From Pseudomonas sp. S31 (lineage in GTDB: Bacteria; Pseudomonadota; Gammaproteobacteria; Pseudomonadales; Pseudomonadaceae): 64,000 nucleotides of DNA. The notes beneath the pieces are model-generated. The model saw nothing but the letters and a program-made list of their open reading frames with translations. It made no database searches and was not told the DNA's origin. Numbering within the stretch: position 1 is the stretch's first letter; each line of letters begins with the position of its first letter. The position numbers and the translations under genes are program-made. The stretch is taken from the NCBI RefSeq assembly GCF_016648105.1, contig NZ_JACVVE010000017.1:51618-115617 (forward strand), in the 5' to 3' direction. Below, one piece after another: positions 1 to 8,827 of the stretch.

Positions 1-109
1 AAGCCTGCGACAACCTGCCCTTGCGACCAACGTCGGCGCTGACGAACCGCCACCTGCGTGCCAGACTGATTGATCGGGACCGCGTAATCTTTCTTGCTCC
101 GGAGTCTTC

Positions 110-3100
110 ATGTCGTTGTCCAGCGGGCTGATCGCCGTGGTCGCCCTGGCCTATATGGCCGTCATGTTCGCCATCGCCTTCTACGGCGACCGTCGCAGCA
201 CGCCGTTGCCGCCGCGCCTGCGTGCGTGGGTGTACAGCCTGTCGCTGGCGGTGTATTGCACCAGCTGGACGTTCTTCGGCGCGGTCGGTCAGGCCGCCGA
301 GCAGCTCTGGGCGTTTCTGCCCATCTACCTGGGCCCGGTGCTGCTGATGATCTTCGCGCCCTGGGTGCTGCAGAAGATGGTGCTGATCAGCAAGCAGCAG
401 AACATCACCTCGATCGCCGACTTCATTGCCGCCCGCTACGGCAAGTCGCAGAGCCTGGCGGTGGTCGTGGCGCTGATCTGCCTGGTCGGCGTGCTGCCGT
501 ATATCGCCCTGCAGCTCAAGGGCATCGTGCTCGGCGTCAACCTGCTGATCGGTGCCAACGCCGACGCCACCGGCACTCGCGTGCAGGACACCGCGCTGGT
601 GGTGTCGCTGGTGCTGGCGCTGTTCGCCATCGTCTTCGGCACGCGCAGCCTGGACGTCACCGAGCACCACCGCGGCATGGTCCTGGCGATCGCCTTCGAA
701 TCGCTGATCAAGCTGCTGGCCTTCCTTGCCGTGGGCGTGTTCATCGTCTTCAACCTGTACGACGGTTTCGACGACCTGTTCAGCCAGGCGCGCCAGGCAG
801 TCCAGCTGGACAGCTACTGGCAGGAAACCATCAACTGGCCGTCGATGGTGGTGCAGACCGCCGTGGCGATGATGGCGATCATCTGCCTGCCGCGCCAATT
901 CCACGTCACCGTGGTGGAAAACATCGAGCCCCAGGACATGCGCCTGGCGCGCTGGGTGTTCCCCGCCTACCTGGCGCTGGCCGCGCTGTTCGTGGTGCCG
1001 ATCGCCCTGGCCGGGCAGATGCTGCTGCCGGGCACGGTGATCTCCGACTCGTTCGTGATCAGCCTGCCGCTGGCCGAAGCGCATCCAAGCCTGGCCCTGC
1101 TGGCGTTCATCGGCGGCGCCTCGGCCGCCACCGGCATGGTCATCGTCGAGGCCGTGGCGCTGTCGACCATGGTTTCCAACGACATGCTGCTGCCCTGGCT
1201 GTTGCGCCGCAACAACGCCGAACGCCCGTTCGAAGCGTTCCGCCACTGGATGCTCTCGGTGCGCCGGGTGACCATCGTGGTCATCCTCCTGCTGGCCTAC
1301 GTCAGCTACCGCCTGCTGGGTTCCACCGCGAGCCTGGCGACCATCGGCCAGATCGCCTTCGCCGCCGTCACCCAGCTGACGCCGGCCATGCTCGGCGCGC
1401 TGTACTGGAAGCAGGCCAACCGCCGCGGCGTGTTCGCCGGCCTCGCCGCCGGCATCTTCCTGTGGTTCTACACCCTGGTGCTGCCGATCATCGCCCATAG
1501 CCTGAACGTGCCGCTGACGCTGTTCCCGGGCCTGGCCTGGCTGCACGGCAACCCGCTGAACCTGCCGATCACACCGCTCACCCAAGGCGTGGTGCTGTCG
1601 CTGGCGGGCAACTTCACGCTGTTCGCCTGGGTTTCGATCCTGTCGCGCACACGGGTGTCCGAGCATTGGCAAGCCGGTCGCTTCATCGGCCAGCAGACCA
1701 CCCGCCCCAGCGGCAAACCGTTGTTGGCGGTGCAGATCGACGACCTGCTCAAGCTGGCCGCACGCTTCGTCGGCGAGGAGCGCGCACGGCAAAGCTTCAT
1801 CCGCTTCGCCTATCGTCAGGGCAAGGGCTTCAACCCCAACCAGAACGCCGATGGCGACTGGATCGAGCACACCGAGCGCCTGCTTGCCGGCGTGCTCGGC
1901 ACCTCATCCACGCGGGCCGTGGTCAAGGCGGCCATCGAAGGCCGCGACATGCAGCTCGAGGACGTGGTGCGCATCGCCGACGAGGCCAGCGAGGTGCTGC
2001 AGTTCAACCGCGCCCTGCTGCAAGGCGCCATCGAGAACATCAACCAGGGCATCAGCGTGGTCGACCAGAACCTGCACCTGGTGGCCTGGAACCGCCGCTA
2101 CCTGGAGCTGTTCAACTACCCCGACGGGCTGATCAGCGTCGGCCGGCCGATCGCCGACATCATCCGCTACAACGCCGAGCGCGGCCTGTGCGGCCCGGGC
2201 GAAGCGCAAGTGCACGTGGCCCGGCGCCTGCACTGGATGCGCCAGGGGCGTGCGCATTCCTCCGAGCGCCTGTTCCCCAACGGCCGGGTCATCGAGCTGA
2301 TCGGCAACCCCATGCCCGGCGGCGGCTTCGTCATGAGCTTCACCGACATCACACCGTTCCGCGAGGCCGAGCAGGCCCTGCGCGAGGCCAACGAGAGCCT
2401 GGAACAACGGGTGGCCGAACGCACCCATGAACTGTCGCAACTGAACCAGGCGTTGAGCGAGGCCAAGAGCCAGGCCGAGGCGGTCAGCCAGTCCAAGAGC
2501 CGCTTCCTGGCGGCGGTCAGCCACGACCTGATGCAGCCGCTCAATGCCGCCCGGTTGTTCTCCGCGGCCCTGTCGCAGCAAGCCGAGGGCGCCATGAACG
2601 AAGAGGCGCAGCAACTGGTGCAGCACATGGACAGCTCGCTGCGCTCGGCCGAGGAACTGATCAGCGACCTGCTGGACATCTCTCGCCTGGAAAACGGCAA
2701 GGTCACCCCTGATGCCAAGCCCTTCGCCCTCAACGAGCTGTTCGATACCCTCGGCGCCGAGTTCAAGCTGTTGGCGGCGGAAAAAGGCTTGGAGTTCCGC
2801 TTGCGCGGCAGCCGCCTGCGCATCGACAGCGACATGAAGCTGCTGCGCCGGGTGCTGCAGAATTTCCTCACCAATGCCTTGCGCTACGGCAAGGGCCCGA
2901 TCCTGCTCGGCGTGCGCCGCCAGGGCGAGCGCCTGTGGCTGGAAGTGTGGGACCGTGGCCCAGGCATCGCCGACGACAAGCTGCAAGTGATCTTCCAGGA
3001 ATTCAAACGCCTGGACAGCCACCAGACCCGCGCCGAAAAGGGCCTGGGCCTGGGCCTGGCGATCGCCGACGGTTTGTGCCGGGTGCTTGGCCACCCGCTC

Positions 3101-3586
3101 GAAGTGCGCTCGTGGCCCGGGCGCGGCACGGTGTTCCGGGTCAGCGTGCCGGTCGCCAGGCAGGCCGCACCGGCACCGGTCGCCGTGGTCGAACAGAGCA
3201 GCCAGCCATTGGCAGGGTTGCAGGTACTGTGCGTCGACAACGAAGACAGCATCCTCATCGGCATGCACAGCCTGCTCAGCCGCTGGGGCTGCCAGGTATG
3301 GACGGCGCGCAACCGCGAGGAATGCGAGGCACTGCTGGCCAAGGGCATGCGCCCGCACCTGGCGCTGGTGGACTACCACCTCGATGACGGCGAAACTGGC
3401 ACCGAGTTGATGGGCTGGCTACGGGCGCGCCTGGGTGAACCGGTGCCGGGCGTGGTGATCAGCGCCGACGGGCGCAACGAGACCATTGCCTCGGTGCACG
3501 CCGCCGGGCTCGACTACCTGGCCAAGCCGGTCAAGCCGGCCGCCTTACGCGCCCTGCTCAACCGTCATCTGAGCCTGGTTCAGTAA
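110..3586 (+). CDS. mxtR: Hybrid sensor kinase with Na+/solute symporter domain (MxtR/CrbS type)
   Basis: 1158-residue membrane hybrid histidine kinase. Residues 1 to about 500 form a sodium/solute symporter-like domain of some 13 helices. A PAS region follows (about 640-740), then a coiled coil, a HisKA domain with the phospho-accepting His805 in VSHDLMQPLN, an HATPase domain (GLGLGLAIADGL) and a C-terminal receiver whose phospho-acceptor is Asp1088 (LVDYH). The start is the ATG preceded by CCGGAG. From family knowledge, MxtR/CrbS kinases act with the LuxR-type regulator ErdR/CrbR to control acetate and related C2 metabolism in Pseudomonas and Vibrio. That partner is not in this window. The 3' end overlaps the 3' end of convergent rmuC by 29 bp. 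The symbol rests on architecture and memory of P. putida. Confidence 0.88.
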   Translation: MSLSSGLIAVVALAYMAVMFAIAFYGDRRSTPLPPRLRAWVYSLSLAVYCTSWTFFGAVGQAAEQLWAFLPIYLGPVLLMIFAPWVLQKMVLISKQQNITSIADFIAARYGKSQSLAVVVALICLVGVLPYIALQLKGIVLGVNLLIGANADATGTRVQDTALVVSLVLALFAIVFGTRSLDVTEHHRGMVLAIAFESLIKLLAFLAVGVFIVFNLYDGFDDLFSQARQAVQLDSYWQETINWPSMVVQTAVAMMAIICLPRQFHVTVVENIEPQDMRLARWVFPAYLALAALFVVPIALAGQMLLPGTVISDSFVISLPLAEAHPSLALLAFIGGASAATGMVIVEAVALSTMVSNDMLLPWLLRRNNAERPFEAFRHWMLSVRRVTIVVILLLAYVSYRLLGSTASLATIGQIAFAAVTQLTPAMLGALYWKQANRRGVFAGLAAGIFLWFYTLVLPIIAHSLNVPLTLFPGLAWLHGNPLNLPITPLTQGVVLSLAGNFTLFAWVSILSRTRVSEHWQAGRFIGQQTTRPSGKPLLAVQIDDLLKLAARFVGEERARQSFIRFAYRQGKGFNPNQNADGDWIEHTERLLAGVLGTSSTRAVVKAAIEGRDMQLEDVVRIADEASEVLQFNRALLQGAIENINQGISVVDQNLHLVAWNRRYLELFNYPDGLISVGRPIADIIRYNAERGLCGPGEAQVHVARRLHWMRQGRAHSSERLFPNGRVIELIGNPMPGGGFVMSFTDITPFREAEQALREANESLEQRVAERTHELSQLNQALSEAKSQAEAVSQSKSRFLAAVSHDLMQPLNAARLFSAALSQQAEGAMNEEAQQLVQHMDSSLRSAEELISDLLDISRLENGKVTPDAKPFALNELFDTLGAEFKLLAAEKGLEFRLRGSRLRIDSDMKLLRRVLQNFLTNALRYGKGPILLGVRRQGERLWLEVWDRGPGIADDKLQVIFQEFKRLDSHQTRAEKGLGLGLAIADGLCRVLGHPLEVRSWPGRGTVFRVSVPVARQAAPAPVAVVEQSSQPLAGLQVLCVDNEDSILIGMHSLLSRWGCQVWTARNREECEALLAKGMRPHLALVDYHLDDGETGTELMGWLRARLGEPVPGVVISADGRNETIASVHAAGLDYLAKPVKPAALRALLNRHLSLVQ

Positions 3587-5045
3587 CCGCCTCGCCCGCC
3601 AGGGCCTCGTCGGACAGCGCCCGCTCCAGCAGGTCGGCCGGCAGGCTCTTGCTGGCCCGGGCGCCGAGCAGCTTGAGCTGTTCGCTGCGGCTGACCAGGT
3701 TGCCGCGCCCTTCGCACAGCTTGTTGCGCGCCGCCGCATAGGCCTTGTCCACTTGCTGCAAGCGGTTGCCCAGTTCGTCCAGGTCCTGGATGAACAGCAC
3801 GAACTTGTCGTACAGCCATCCGGCGCGCTCGGCGATTTCCCGGGCGTTCTGACCTTGGCGTTCCTGCTTCCAGAGGCTGTCGATGACCCGCAGCGTAGCC
3901 AGCAGGGTGGTCGGGCTGACGATCACGATCTGCCGATCGAAGGCCTCCTGGAACAGGTTCGGTTCGGCTTGCAGGGCCGCCGAGAACGCCGCTTCGATCG
4001 GCACGAAGAGCAGCACGAAGTCGAGGCTGTGCAGGCCTTCGAGGCGGTTGTAGTCCTTGCTCGACAAGCCCTTGACGTGGCTGCGCAGCGATTGCACATG
4101 CTGCTTGAGGGCGTTGTCGTCGTTGTTGCTGACGAACTGCTGGTAGGCGGTGAGGCTGACCTTGGCGTCCACCACCACCTGCTTGTCGCCCGGCAGCATG
4201 ATCAGCACGTCGGGCTGGAAACGTTCGCCATCGGCGCTCTTGAGGCTGACCTGGGTCTGGTATTCACGGCCTTTCTCCAGCCCCGCGTGCTCCAACACCC
4301 GTTCGAGGATAAGCTCGCCCCAGTTGCCTTGGGTCTTCTGGCCCTTGAGGGCCTGGGTCAGGTTGGTCGCCTCGTCGGACAGGCGCAGGTTGAGCTGCTG
4401 CAGGCGCTCGAGTTCCTTGCCCAGCGAGAAGCGCTCGCGGGCTTCCTGCTGGTAGCTTTCTTCCACGCGTTTCTCGAAGGCCTGGATGCGTTCCTTGAGG
4501 GGGTCGAGCAACTGCCCGAGGTGCTGCTGGCTGGTCTGGGCGAAGCGCTGTTCGCGCTCGTCGAAGATCTTGGTGGCCAGGTCGGCGAACTGCGCACGCA
4601 GGGTGTCGCGGGCTTCCTGCAGGTCGTCCAGGCGCTGCTGGTGGCTTTCCTGCTGTTCACGCAGTTCGGCTTCCAGGCGTGCGGTTTGGGCTTCGAGGCG
4701 GCGCAGTTCGGCTTCGCGGTTGGCGCGTTCGAGGTTCCAGGCGTGGGCGGCATCGCGGGCGTTGTCGCGCTCGACCTGCAACAGCTCCAGCTCGCGCCCC
4801 TGGGCGGCGAGTTGGGTCTGCTTGACGGTGTTGGCTTCACTGAGGTCGCTGATCTCGTCGCGATTGGCTTCGAGCTGGGCCTGCAGACCTTCCTGGGCCA
4901 GCTGTGCGCTGTTCAGGCGCTCTTCGAGCAGCGCTCGCTCACCCTCGCGGCGGCTGTAACGACGTTGTTGCTGGATGACCCAGCCTACGCACGGCAGCGC
5001 CGCCATTACGATGCCCAGCAGAATGCTGGTCAGATCCACTGCCAT
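3558..5045 (-). CDS. rmuC: DNA recombination protein RmuC
   Basis: RmuC-family protein of 495 residues. It has one N-terminal membrane segment (about residues 4-22), a long Glu/Gln/Arg-rich coiled coil (about 25-200) and the RmuC nuclease-like domain (WGELILERVL, VVDAKVSLTAY, LDFVLLFVPIEAAF, SPTTLLATLR). RmuC proteins are thought to limit inversions at short inverted repeats, probably as membrane-tethered nucleases; the role here is inferred from the family. I chose the ATG at 5045 because GGGGTGA lies just upstream; an in-frame GTG lies two codons earlier. The last 29 bp overlap the end of mxtR on the other strand. Confidence 0.93.
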   Translation of the reverse strand: MAVDLTSILLGIVMAALPCVGWVIQQQRRYSRREGERALLEERLNSAQLAQEGLQAQLEANRDEISDLSEANTVKQTQLAAQGRELELLQVERDNARDAAHAWNLERANREAELRRLEAQTARLEAELREQQESHQQRLDDLQEARDTLRAQFADLATKIFDEREQRFAQTSQQHLGQLLDPLKERIQAFEKRVEESYQQEARERFSLGKELERLQQLNLRLSDEATNLTQALKGQKTQGNWGELILERVLEHAGLEKGREYQTQVSLKSADGERFQPDVLIMLPGDKQVVVDAKVSLTAYQQFVSNNDDNALKQHVQSLRSHVKGLSSKDYNRLEGLHSLDFVLLFVPIEAAFSAALQAEPNLFQEAFDRQIVIVSPTTLLATLRVIDSLWKQERQGQNAREIAERAGWLYDKFVLFIQDLDELGNRLQQVDKAYAAARNKLCEGRGNLVSRSEQLKLLGARASKSLPADLLERALSDEALAGEAVTEPGSDDG

Positions 5046-5086
5046 GGTCACCCCGATCGGTCTTGATGCAAGTGCGGTGCAGCTTA

Positions 5087-5449
5087 TCAGTCTGCGGAGT
5101 CTGTGCGAGCCTGGTCCGGCTCACTGGCCTGGCACAGCCGCGCATATTCCTGCTGGGCTTGCCGGTCGCCGGCACGGGCTGCCTGGCGCAGCAGCTCGTG
5201 GCCGATACGCCGGTCGCGGGAGTTGCCGCAATCGCGACACAGCATCTGTCCCAGGCGGCTCTGCGCCACCACCACACCCTGGCGGGCCGGCTGCTTGAGA
5301 AGACGTCCAGCGATGTGTTTGACCTGGGGCTTGTCGCCCAGGCGCGGGTTGTCGAGCAGCCACAGGGCGACTTTCAGCGAAAAGCGTTTGGCTGGCGCGG
5401 CCGACGATGGCATGGCAGGTGTGGCGAGGGATTTACCGCGAAACTTCAT
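5087..5449 (-). CDS. Small Sel1-like repeat protein
   Basis: A protein of 120 residues, basic at the N terminus (MKFRGKSL). It has helical repeats with the Ala/Gly pattern of Sel1/TPR-like motifs (IGHELLRQAARAGDRQAQQEYARL, about residues 80-105). A short Cys pair (CRDC) precedes the last repeat. I set the start at the ATG giving MKFRG; a TTG six codons earlier would extend it, but no strong ribosome site supports either. It lies 41 bp upstream of rmuC on the same strand, so the two may share a transcript. The function is unknown; Sel1-like repeats usually mediate protein contacts. Confidence 0.72.
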   Translation of the reverse strand: MKFRGKSLATPAMPSSAAPAKRFSLKVALWLLDNPRLGDKPQVKHIAGRLLKQPARQGVVVAQSRLGQMLCRDCGNSRDRRIGHELLRQAARAGDRQAQQEYARLCQASEPDQARTDSAD

Positions 5450-5658
5450 GAGTGAGCAGCATGGCAATTCGAAAAGCGCGCCACTCTACTCTCTTTTTTG
5501 CCTCACCGTGTGCAGATCATGCTCGGATGTAAAAAAATTTAAATGATCTTTTCTTGACGTTTCAAAGCCCAGGACCAGTCAGTCGCCAGGTGCCTTCTGA
5601 TTGTCGGACAGTTCTGTAAATTGCTGGCACGCCCGTCCTAGAGCAAGCGCTCGGGACA

Positions 5659-5679
5659 ATCCACAGTTCCTGTGGATAA
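5659..5679. promoter_or_regulatory. Palindromic DnaA-box-like site
   Basis: ATCCACAG and CTGTGGAT form a perfect 8-bp inverted repeat around TTC. Its right arm continues as TGTGGATAA, the exact complement of the DnaA box TTATCCACA. One site with no neighbours is not an origin; it could be a DnaA-titrating or transcriptional site. Confidence 0.45.
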
Positions 5680-5712
5680 GTCGGTGGACAACGCCTTCAA
5701 AGACCTCTCAAA

Positions 5713-5729
5713 CCCCCGTGAAACGGGGG
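5713..5729. repeat. CCCCCG hairpin in gap
   Basis: CCCCCG, a TGAAA loop, then CGGGGG. On the plus strand a run of six T follows only after another 21 bases; on the minus strand the stem is followed by TTTGAG. It is therefore at best a weak terminator, possibly for leftward transcription out of the gap. Confidence 0.35.
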
Positions 5730-6410
5730 CTACAGTCAAACTGACGATTTTTTCACCAGCAAAAATTAGTGTTTTTTTTCATTGACTTAAGGGTCCAGTC
5801 AAGTCATTGGCGAGCCTCGACCAGGCTGTCGCCGCCCCGTTACAAGCCGCACCGCAAATGTGCACAACTGCGTTGCGCTGGTCGTTGCCATGCACCGGCT
5901 CGGCACATCGCGAAGGTTGTCGGCCAATTTCCCCCTCTTCACAGCAACCGCGATTAGCGCCATACTGTGCGGCTCGCCTGGTGAAAAGTAAAAACGCTTG
6001 CCAAGCACTCACATCTGGGTTAAGGTGCGCCCCGTTAGTACCCAGCTGAAAGTCAATTCCGGCCATTCGCGTCCTTGCTGCCCACCCATTCGTATCACCT
6101 ACGAAGGTGCCCGCCGCTGAAACCAGGACCGGCCAATCGATGATTCCCTCGCCAGCTTCTCGCTGTCCAAGCACGAATCACGTGACAGATTGATCAGGAC
6201 CCAACCCCGACGGCCTAGAACCTTGGCCCCGGAGTATTGCCTGCCTTCTGAAGTACCTACCAGTCAGCCCAAGCGCCCACTTTTGATTGCGCCCTCTCTG
6301 GCTGCCCTGTTCCAGTCAGGTTCGTTCGTCCCTTAATAAAGGCGTCACTGGAACGTTTCTATCATGCACGGATCCTAATCCCCGTGTTTAAAGCAGGAAC
6401 ATCCAACAAT

Positions 6411-6635
6411 ATGCAAACTCATCACCAAATTCAGGCTGCCATTGGCACCCTCTCCAAGGCGTTTTCGCCGCTGAAATGCCTCATCGTTGCCCCCCGCAAG
6501 GGCAGCTTCAGCTTCACTCTGGTGGACGAACACGGCGTCGCCTGCCACACCGAGCGCCTGTACCCTGAACAGTACAGCCGATCGGAGCCGCTGCAGGCCG
6601 TCATCACTCGCACCCGGCAGTCATTGACTGCGTGA
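6411..6635 (+). CDS. Small conserved-looking hypothetical protein
   Basis: A 74-residue soluble protein that I do not recognise with certainty. Its centre (LKCLIVAPRKGSFSFTLVDEHG) has beta-strand spacing like that of the short DUF3509-type proteins of Pseudomonas, but I could not compare them. I chose the ATG at 6411, with AGGA 12 nt upstream; an in-frame GTG at 6384 is possible. A GAACGT-16 bp-TCCTA pair at 6351-6377 loosely resembles an AlgU/RpoE promoter and would put the transcript start about 25 nt before the ATG; this is weak. A strong hairpin begins at the stop codon. Confidence 0.6.
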   Translation: MQTHHQIQAAIGTLSKAFSPLKCLIVAPRKGSFSFTLVDEHGVACHTERLYPEQYSRSEPLQAVITRTRQSLTA

Positions 6636-6663
6636 GCGGCGAATGCCGTGGCATTCAGCCGCT
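6635..6663. repeat. Strong hairpin at the stop of the 74-codon gene
   Basis: AGCGGC-GAATGCC and GGCATTC-A-GCCGCT pair across a two-base loop with a single bulge. No T run follows, so it is either a poor intrinsic terminator or an mRNA 3' stabiliser. Confidence 0.45.
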
Positions 6664-6883
6664 GAATGCACCCGCCGCCCAGGCAGTCATTGGTTCTTGG
6701 CGTAATTGCCACAAGGCATATGGCACCGGGCGACGGGCCGCAATCGATTTAAAAACAGCCTTTTACACCAGCATTATCACACTACACTTCAACTCGAGCG
6801 GTGCGAGCCGCTTCCGGCGGGCCTGACCATTCACCAGCTGCCAAGCTCCAGCGCCCGTCGGCCTTCAACTGCTCGAGGGCATC

Positions 6884-7366
6884 ATGAGTATTGCCGCGAA
6901 GGAATTGTGTCAGTATGTGATCCGACCAACCCTGGTCTACCTCAATCGTCATTGCGCCAGTGCCGAAGCCCTGTTGCTGGGCGTCGCCGCCAGCCAGTCG
7001 ACCCTCGGTTCGGTCTTGCATGACCGGCGCGGGCATGGGCTGTACCGGATCGGCGAACAACGCCACCAGGCCCTCTGGGACCACTATCTGGCCCGCGACC
7101 CCGAACTTGCCAGCCTCGTCCGCGGCCTGGCCAGCCAACACGCCTTCCTCGGCGGCCCGTACCTGGAACTCGCCGTCAACCTGCGTTACTCCACCGCCAT
7201 TGCCTGGATGCTCATCGAAGAGCACGCCGCCCCCTTGCCGGCCGCCGACGACCTGATCGGCCTGGCACGAATCTGGCGCCAGGTATTCCACCCACAAGGC
7301 CGAATACGCGACTTCACCCTCGCCTGGCAGACCTGTGTCTCACAGAAAGTCCCGCAAGCCTCGTAA
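6884..7366 (+). CDS. Uncharacterised protein, possibly a lysozyme-like relative
   Basis: A 160-residue cytoplasmic-looking protein with no signal peptide or membrane segment. Three stretches recall, in order, a phage-type lysozyme/transglycosylase-like family as I remember it: AEALLLGVAASQSTLG (about residues 26-41), GLYRIGEQRHQALWDHYL (about 52-69), and a C-terminal block with NLRYSTAIAW and ARIWRQVFHPQG. In that family the first block normally carries the catalytic Glu (AxxESxLG); here the position is Gln. If the likeness is real this is a domesticated, probably non-catalytic relative. The start ATG follows GAGGGC. It lies 145 bp upstream of fadL on the same strand, but fadL has its own leader. 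Confidence 0.6.
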   Translation: MSIAAKELCQYVIRPTLVYLNRHCASAEALLLGVAASQSTLGSVLHDRRGHGLYRIGEQRHQALWDHYLARDPELASLVRGLASQHAFLGGPYLELAVNLRYSTAIAWMLIEEHAAPLPAADDLIGLARIWRQVFHPQGRIRDFTLAWQTCVSQKVPQAS

Positions 7367-7511
7367 GAAAGGTCCTACCTACTGACTATATAAAAAGGAA
7401 TTTTGGTCGGATTGTCCTACAAAAGCGCTCTATCTCCTGCGTTTGAGCCTATAGCGCGGCGCGTGATTTGTTGGTAGCTTTTCGCCCCGGAGACCTCAAG
7501 GAGTTCTAATA

Positions 7512-8780
7512 ATGAAAAAAGCAATGCTCAAAACCTCCCTCGGCGTAGCCGTTGCCCTCGCATCCAGCCAACTGCTCGCCAGCGGCTTTGCGCTCAACGA
7601 GCAAAGCATCAGTGGGATGGGTACGGGGTTCGCGGGTCGTTCTTCTTCTGCCGAAGATGCAAGTACCGTGTTTGGCAACCCTGCCGGCATGTCGCGCCTC
7701 AAGCGCGAGCAAGTCACCGTGGGTGGCGCGGCCGTCATCGCAAAAACCGATATCTCGGGCCCAGGTAGCAACCTCGGGGGGGAAACCGATGGTGATATGG
7801 TTCCGGTTGTCGGCGTGCCGATGGGCTATTACGTAAAACCAATCGATGATCACTGGAGCGTTGGCTTCGGCGTCTACGTGCCGTTCGGCCTGGTCACCGA
7901 CTATGGTAGCGACGATGCTGCTCGCTATTGGGGCAAGAAGAGCCACGTTCAGGTCATCACCTTCCAGCCAACCGTCAGCTACGCCTTCAACGACAAGGTA
8001 TCGATCGGTTTCGGCCCGACCATCAACCGTATCGAGGGTGAGCTGGGATCGAGCTTGATCAACCCGTTCGGCCCAGCCGGCCAGAACGATGGCGAGGTGA
8101 AGATCAAGGGTGACGATACCGCCGTTGGCTACAACATCGGTATCCTGGTACAGGCCACCGACCGCACACGTATCGGCCTCACCTACCACTCGATGGTCGA
8201 CTACAAGCTCGAAGGCAAGACCCGGGTCAGTACCCCTCTGATCGGCCCCTACGACGGCAGCAAGTTCGACGCTACCCTGAAGATCAAGACACCCGAGTCG
8301 ATCGACCTTTCCGTGACCCACGAGCTGGATGATCACTGGACCCTCTACGCCGGTAGCACCTGGACTCGCTGGAGCCGTCTGGAAAACATCACCGTGCAGA
8401 ACGACGTACCGACGGCGCTGCAAGGCTCGGCGTTCGAGACCATCACCGAGGAGCAGAACTGGCACGATACCTGGGCCCACGCCATTGGCGCTTCGTACCG
8501 CGTGAACAAGGAATGGGTACTGCGTACCGGCTTCTCCGTTGACCAGTCGCCGACCAATAACACCGACCGCTCTCCGCGCATCCCAACCGGCGACCGCAAG
8601 ATCTTCAGCCTGGGTGCTGGCTGGAGCCCGAACGACGACATGACCATCGACGTGGCCTATTCCTACCTGTGGGAAGAAGACACCAAGGTCAACCAGGTCA
8701 GCACCACCAAAGGCAGCTACCAGGCCAAGTACGAAAACAGCGCTCACGGCATCGGTGCCTCCCTCACCTACCGCTTCTGA
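7512..8780 (+). CDS. fadL: FadL-family outer-membrane transporter
   Basis: A 422-residue outer-membrane beta-barrel of the FadL/TodX family, which takes up long-chain fatty acids or other hydrophobic compounds. It has a signal peptide (KKAMLKTSLGVAVALASS, cleavage probably near residue 23) and the family hatch-domain signature with FGNPAGMSRL (residues about 54-63). It ends in aromatic YRF, as barrel proteins do. AAGGAG lies 8-9 nt before the ATG. The 145-bp leader upstream suggests separate transcription, and a bidirectional terminator follows. Substrate cannot be told from sequence. Confidence 0.92.
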   Translation: MKKAMLKTSLGVAVALASSQLLASGFALNEQSISGMGTGFAGRSSSAEDASTVFGNPAGMSRLKREQVTVGGAAVIAKTDISGPGSNLGGETDGDMVPVVGVPMGYYVKPIDDHWSVGFGVYVPFGLVTDYGSDDAARYWGKKSHVQVITFQPTVSYAFNDKVSIGFGPTINRIEGELGSSLINPFGPAGQNDGEVKIKGDDTAVGYNIGILVQATDRTRIGLTYHSMVDYKLEGKTRVSTPLIGPYDGSKFDATLKIKTPESIDLSVTHELDDHWTLYAGSTWTRWSRLENITVQNDVPTALQGSAFETITEEQNWHDTWAHAIGASYRVNKEWVLRTGFSVDQSPTNNTDRSPRIPTGDRKIFSLGAGWSPNDDMTIDVAYSYLWEEDTKVNQVSTTKGSYQAKYENSAHGIGASLTYRF

Positions 8781-8791
8781 TCGCCACCCGC

Positions 8792-8827
8792 TGCATGAAG
8801 AACCGCCCTCGTGGCGGTTTTTTCATG
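8792..8827. terminator. Bidirectional terminator fadL / LysR gene
   Basis: AACCGCC and GGCGGTT stem with six T to the right and an A-rich left flank, inside a longer symmetry GCATGAA...TTCATGC. It serves fadL and, read leftward, the convergent LysR gene, whose stop codon lies inside it. Confidence 0.85.

Larger units (their letters stand above)
5450..6410. other. Long stretch without a convincing gene
   Basis: About 960 bp, AT-richer than its surroundings (runs of T and A near 5525-5545 and 5755-5780). Only short open frames occur, none with a convincing ribosome site, family likeness or codon bias. It holds a DnaA-box palindrome near 5659, a CCCCCG/CGGGGG hairpin near 5713, and an inverted pair TGACTT/AAGTCA (5783-5788 and 5801-5806). 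It probably contains the promoters for the flanking genes and could encode a small RNA; I cannot show one. Confidence 0.5.

Noticed and set aside
1904..3379. A 491-codon open frame antisense to mxtR
   Set aside because: High GC makes long antisense frames common. Its translation is rich in Ala, Gln, Val and Leu without domain marks, while the plus strand encodes clear kinase motifs.
5659..5679. Replication origin at the DnaA-box palindrome
   Set aside because: Only one box, with no dnaA, dnaN or gidA neighbourhood and no cluster of boxes.
5779..6174. A 131-codon minus-strand frame in the 960-bp gap
   Set aside because: No convincing ribosome site or family likeness, and the base composition differs from the coding regions; left as unassigned.
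6884..7366. Prophage remnant based on the lysozyme-like protein
   Set aside because: No other phage genes, integrase or attachment repeats lie nearby, and it sits among core genes.
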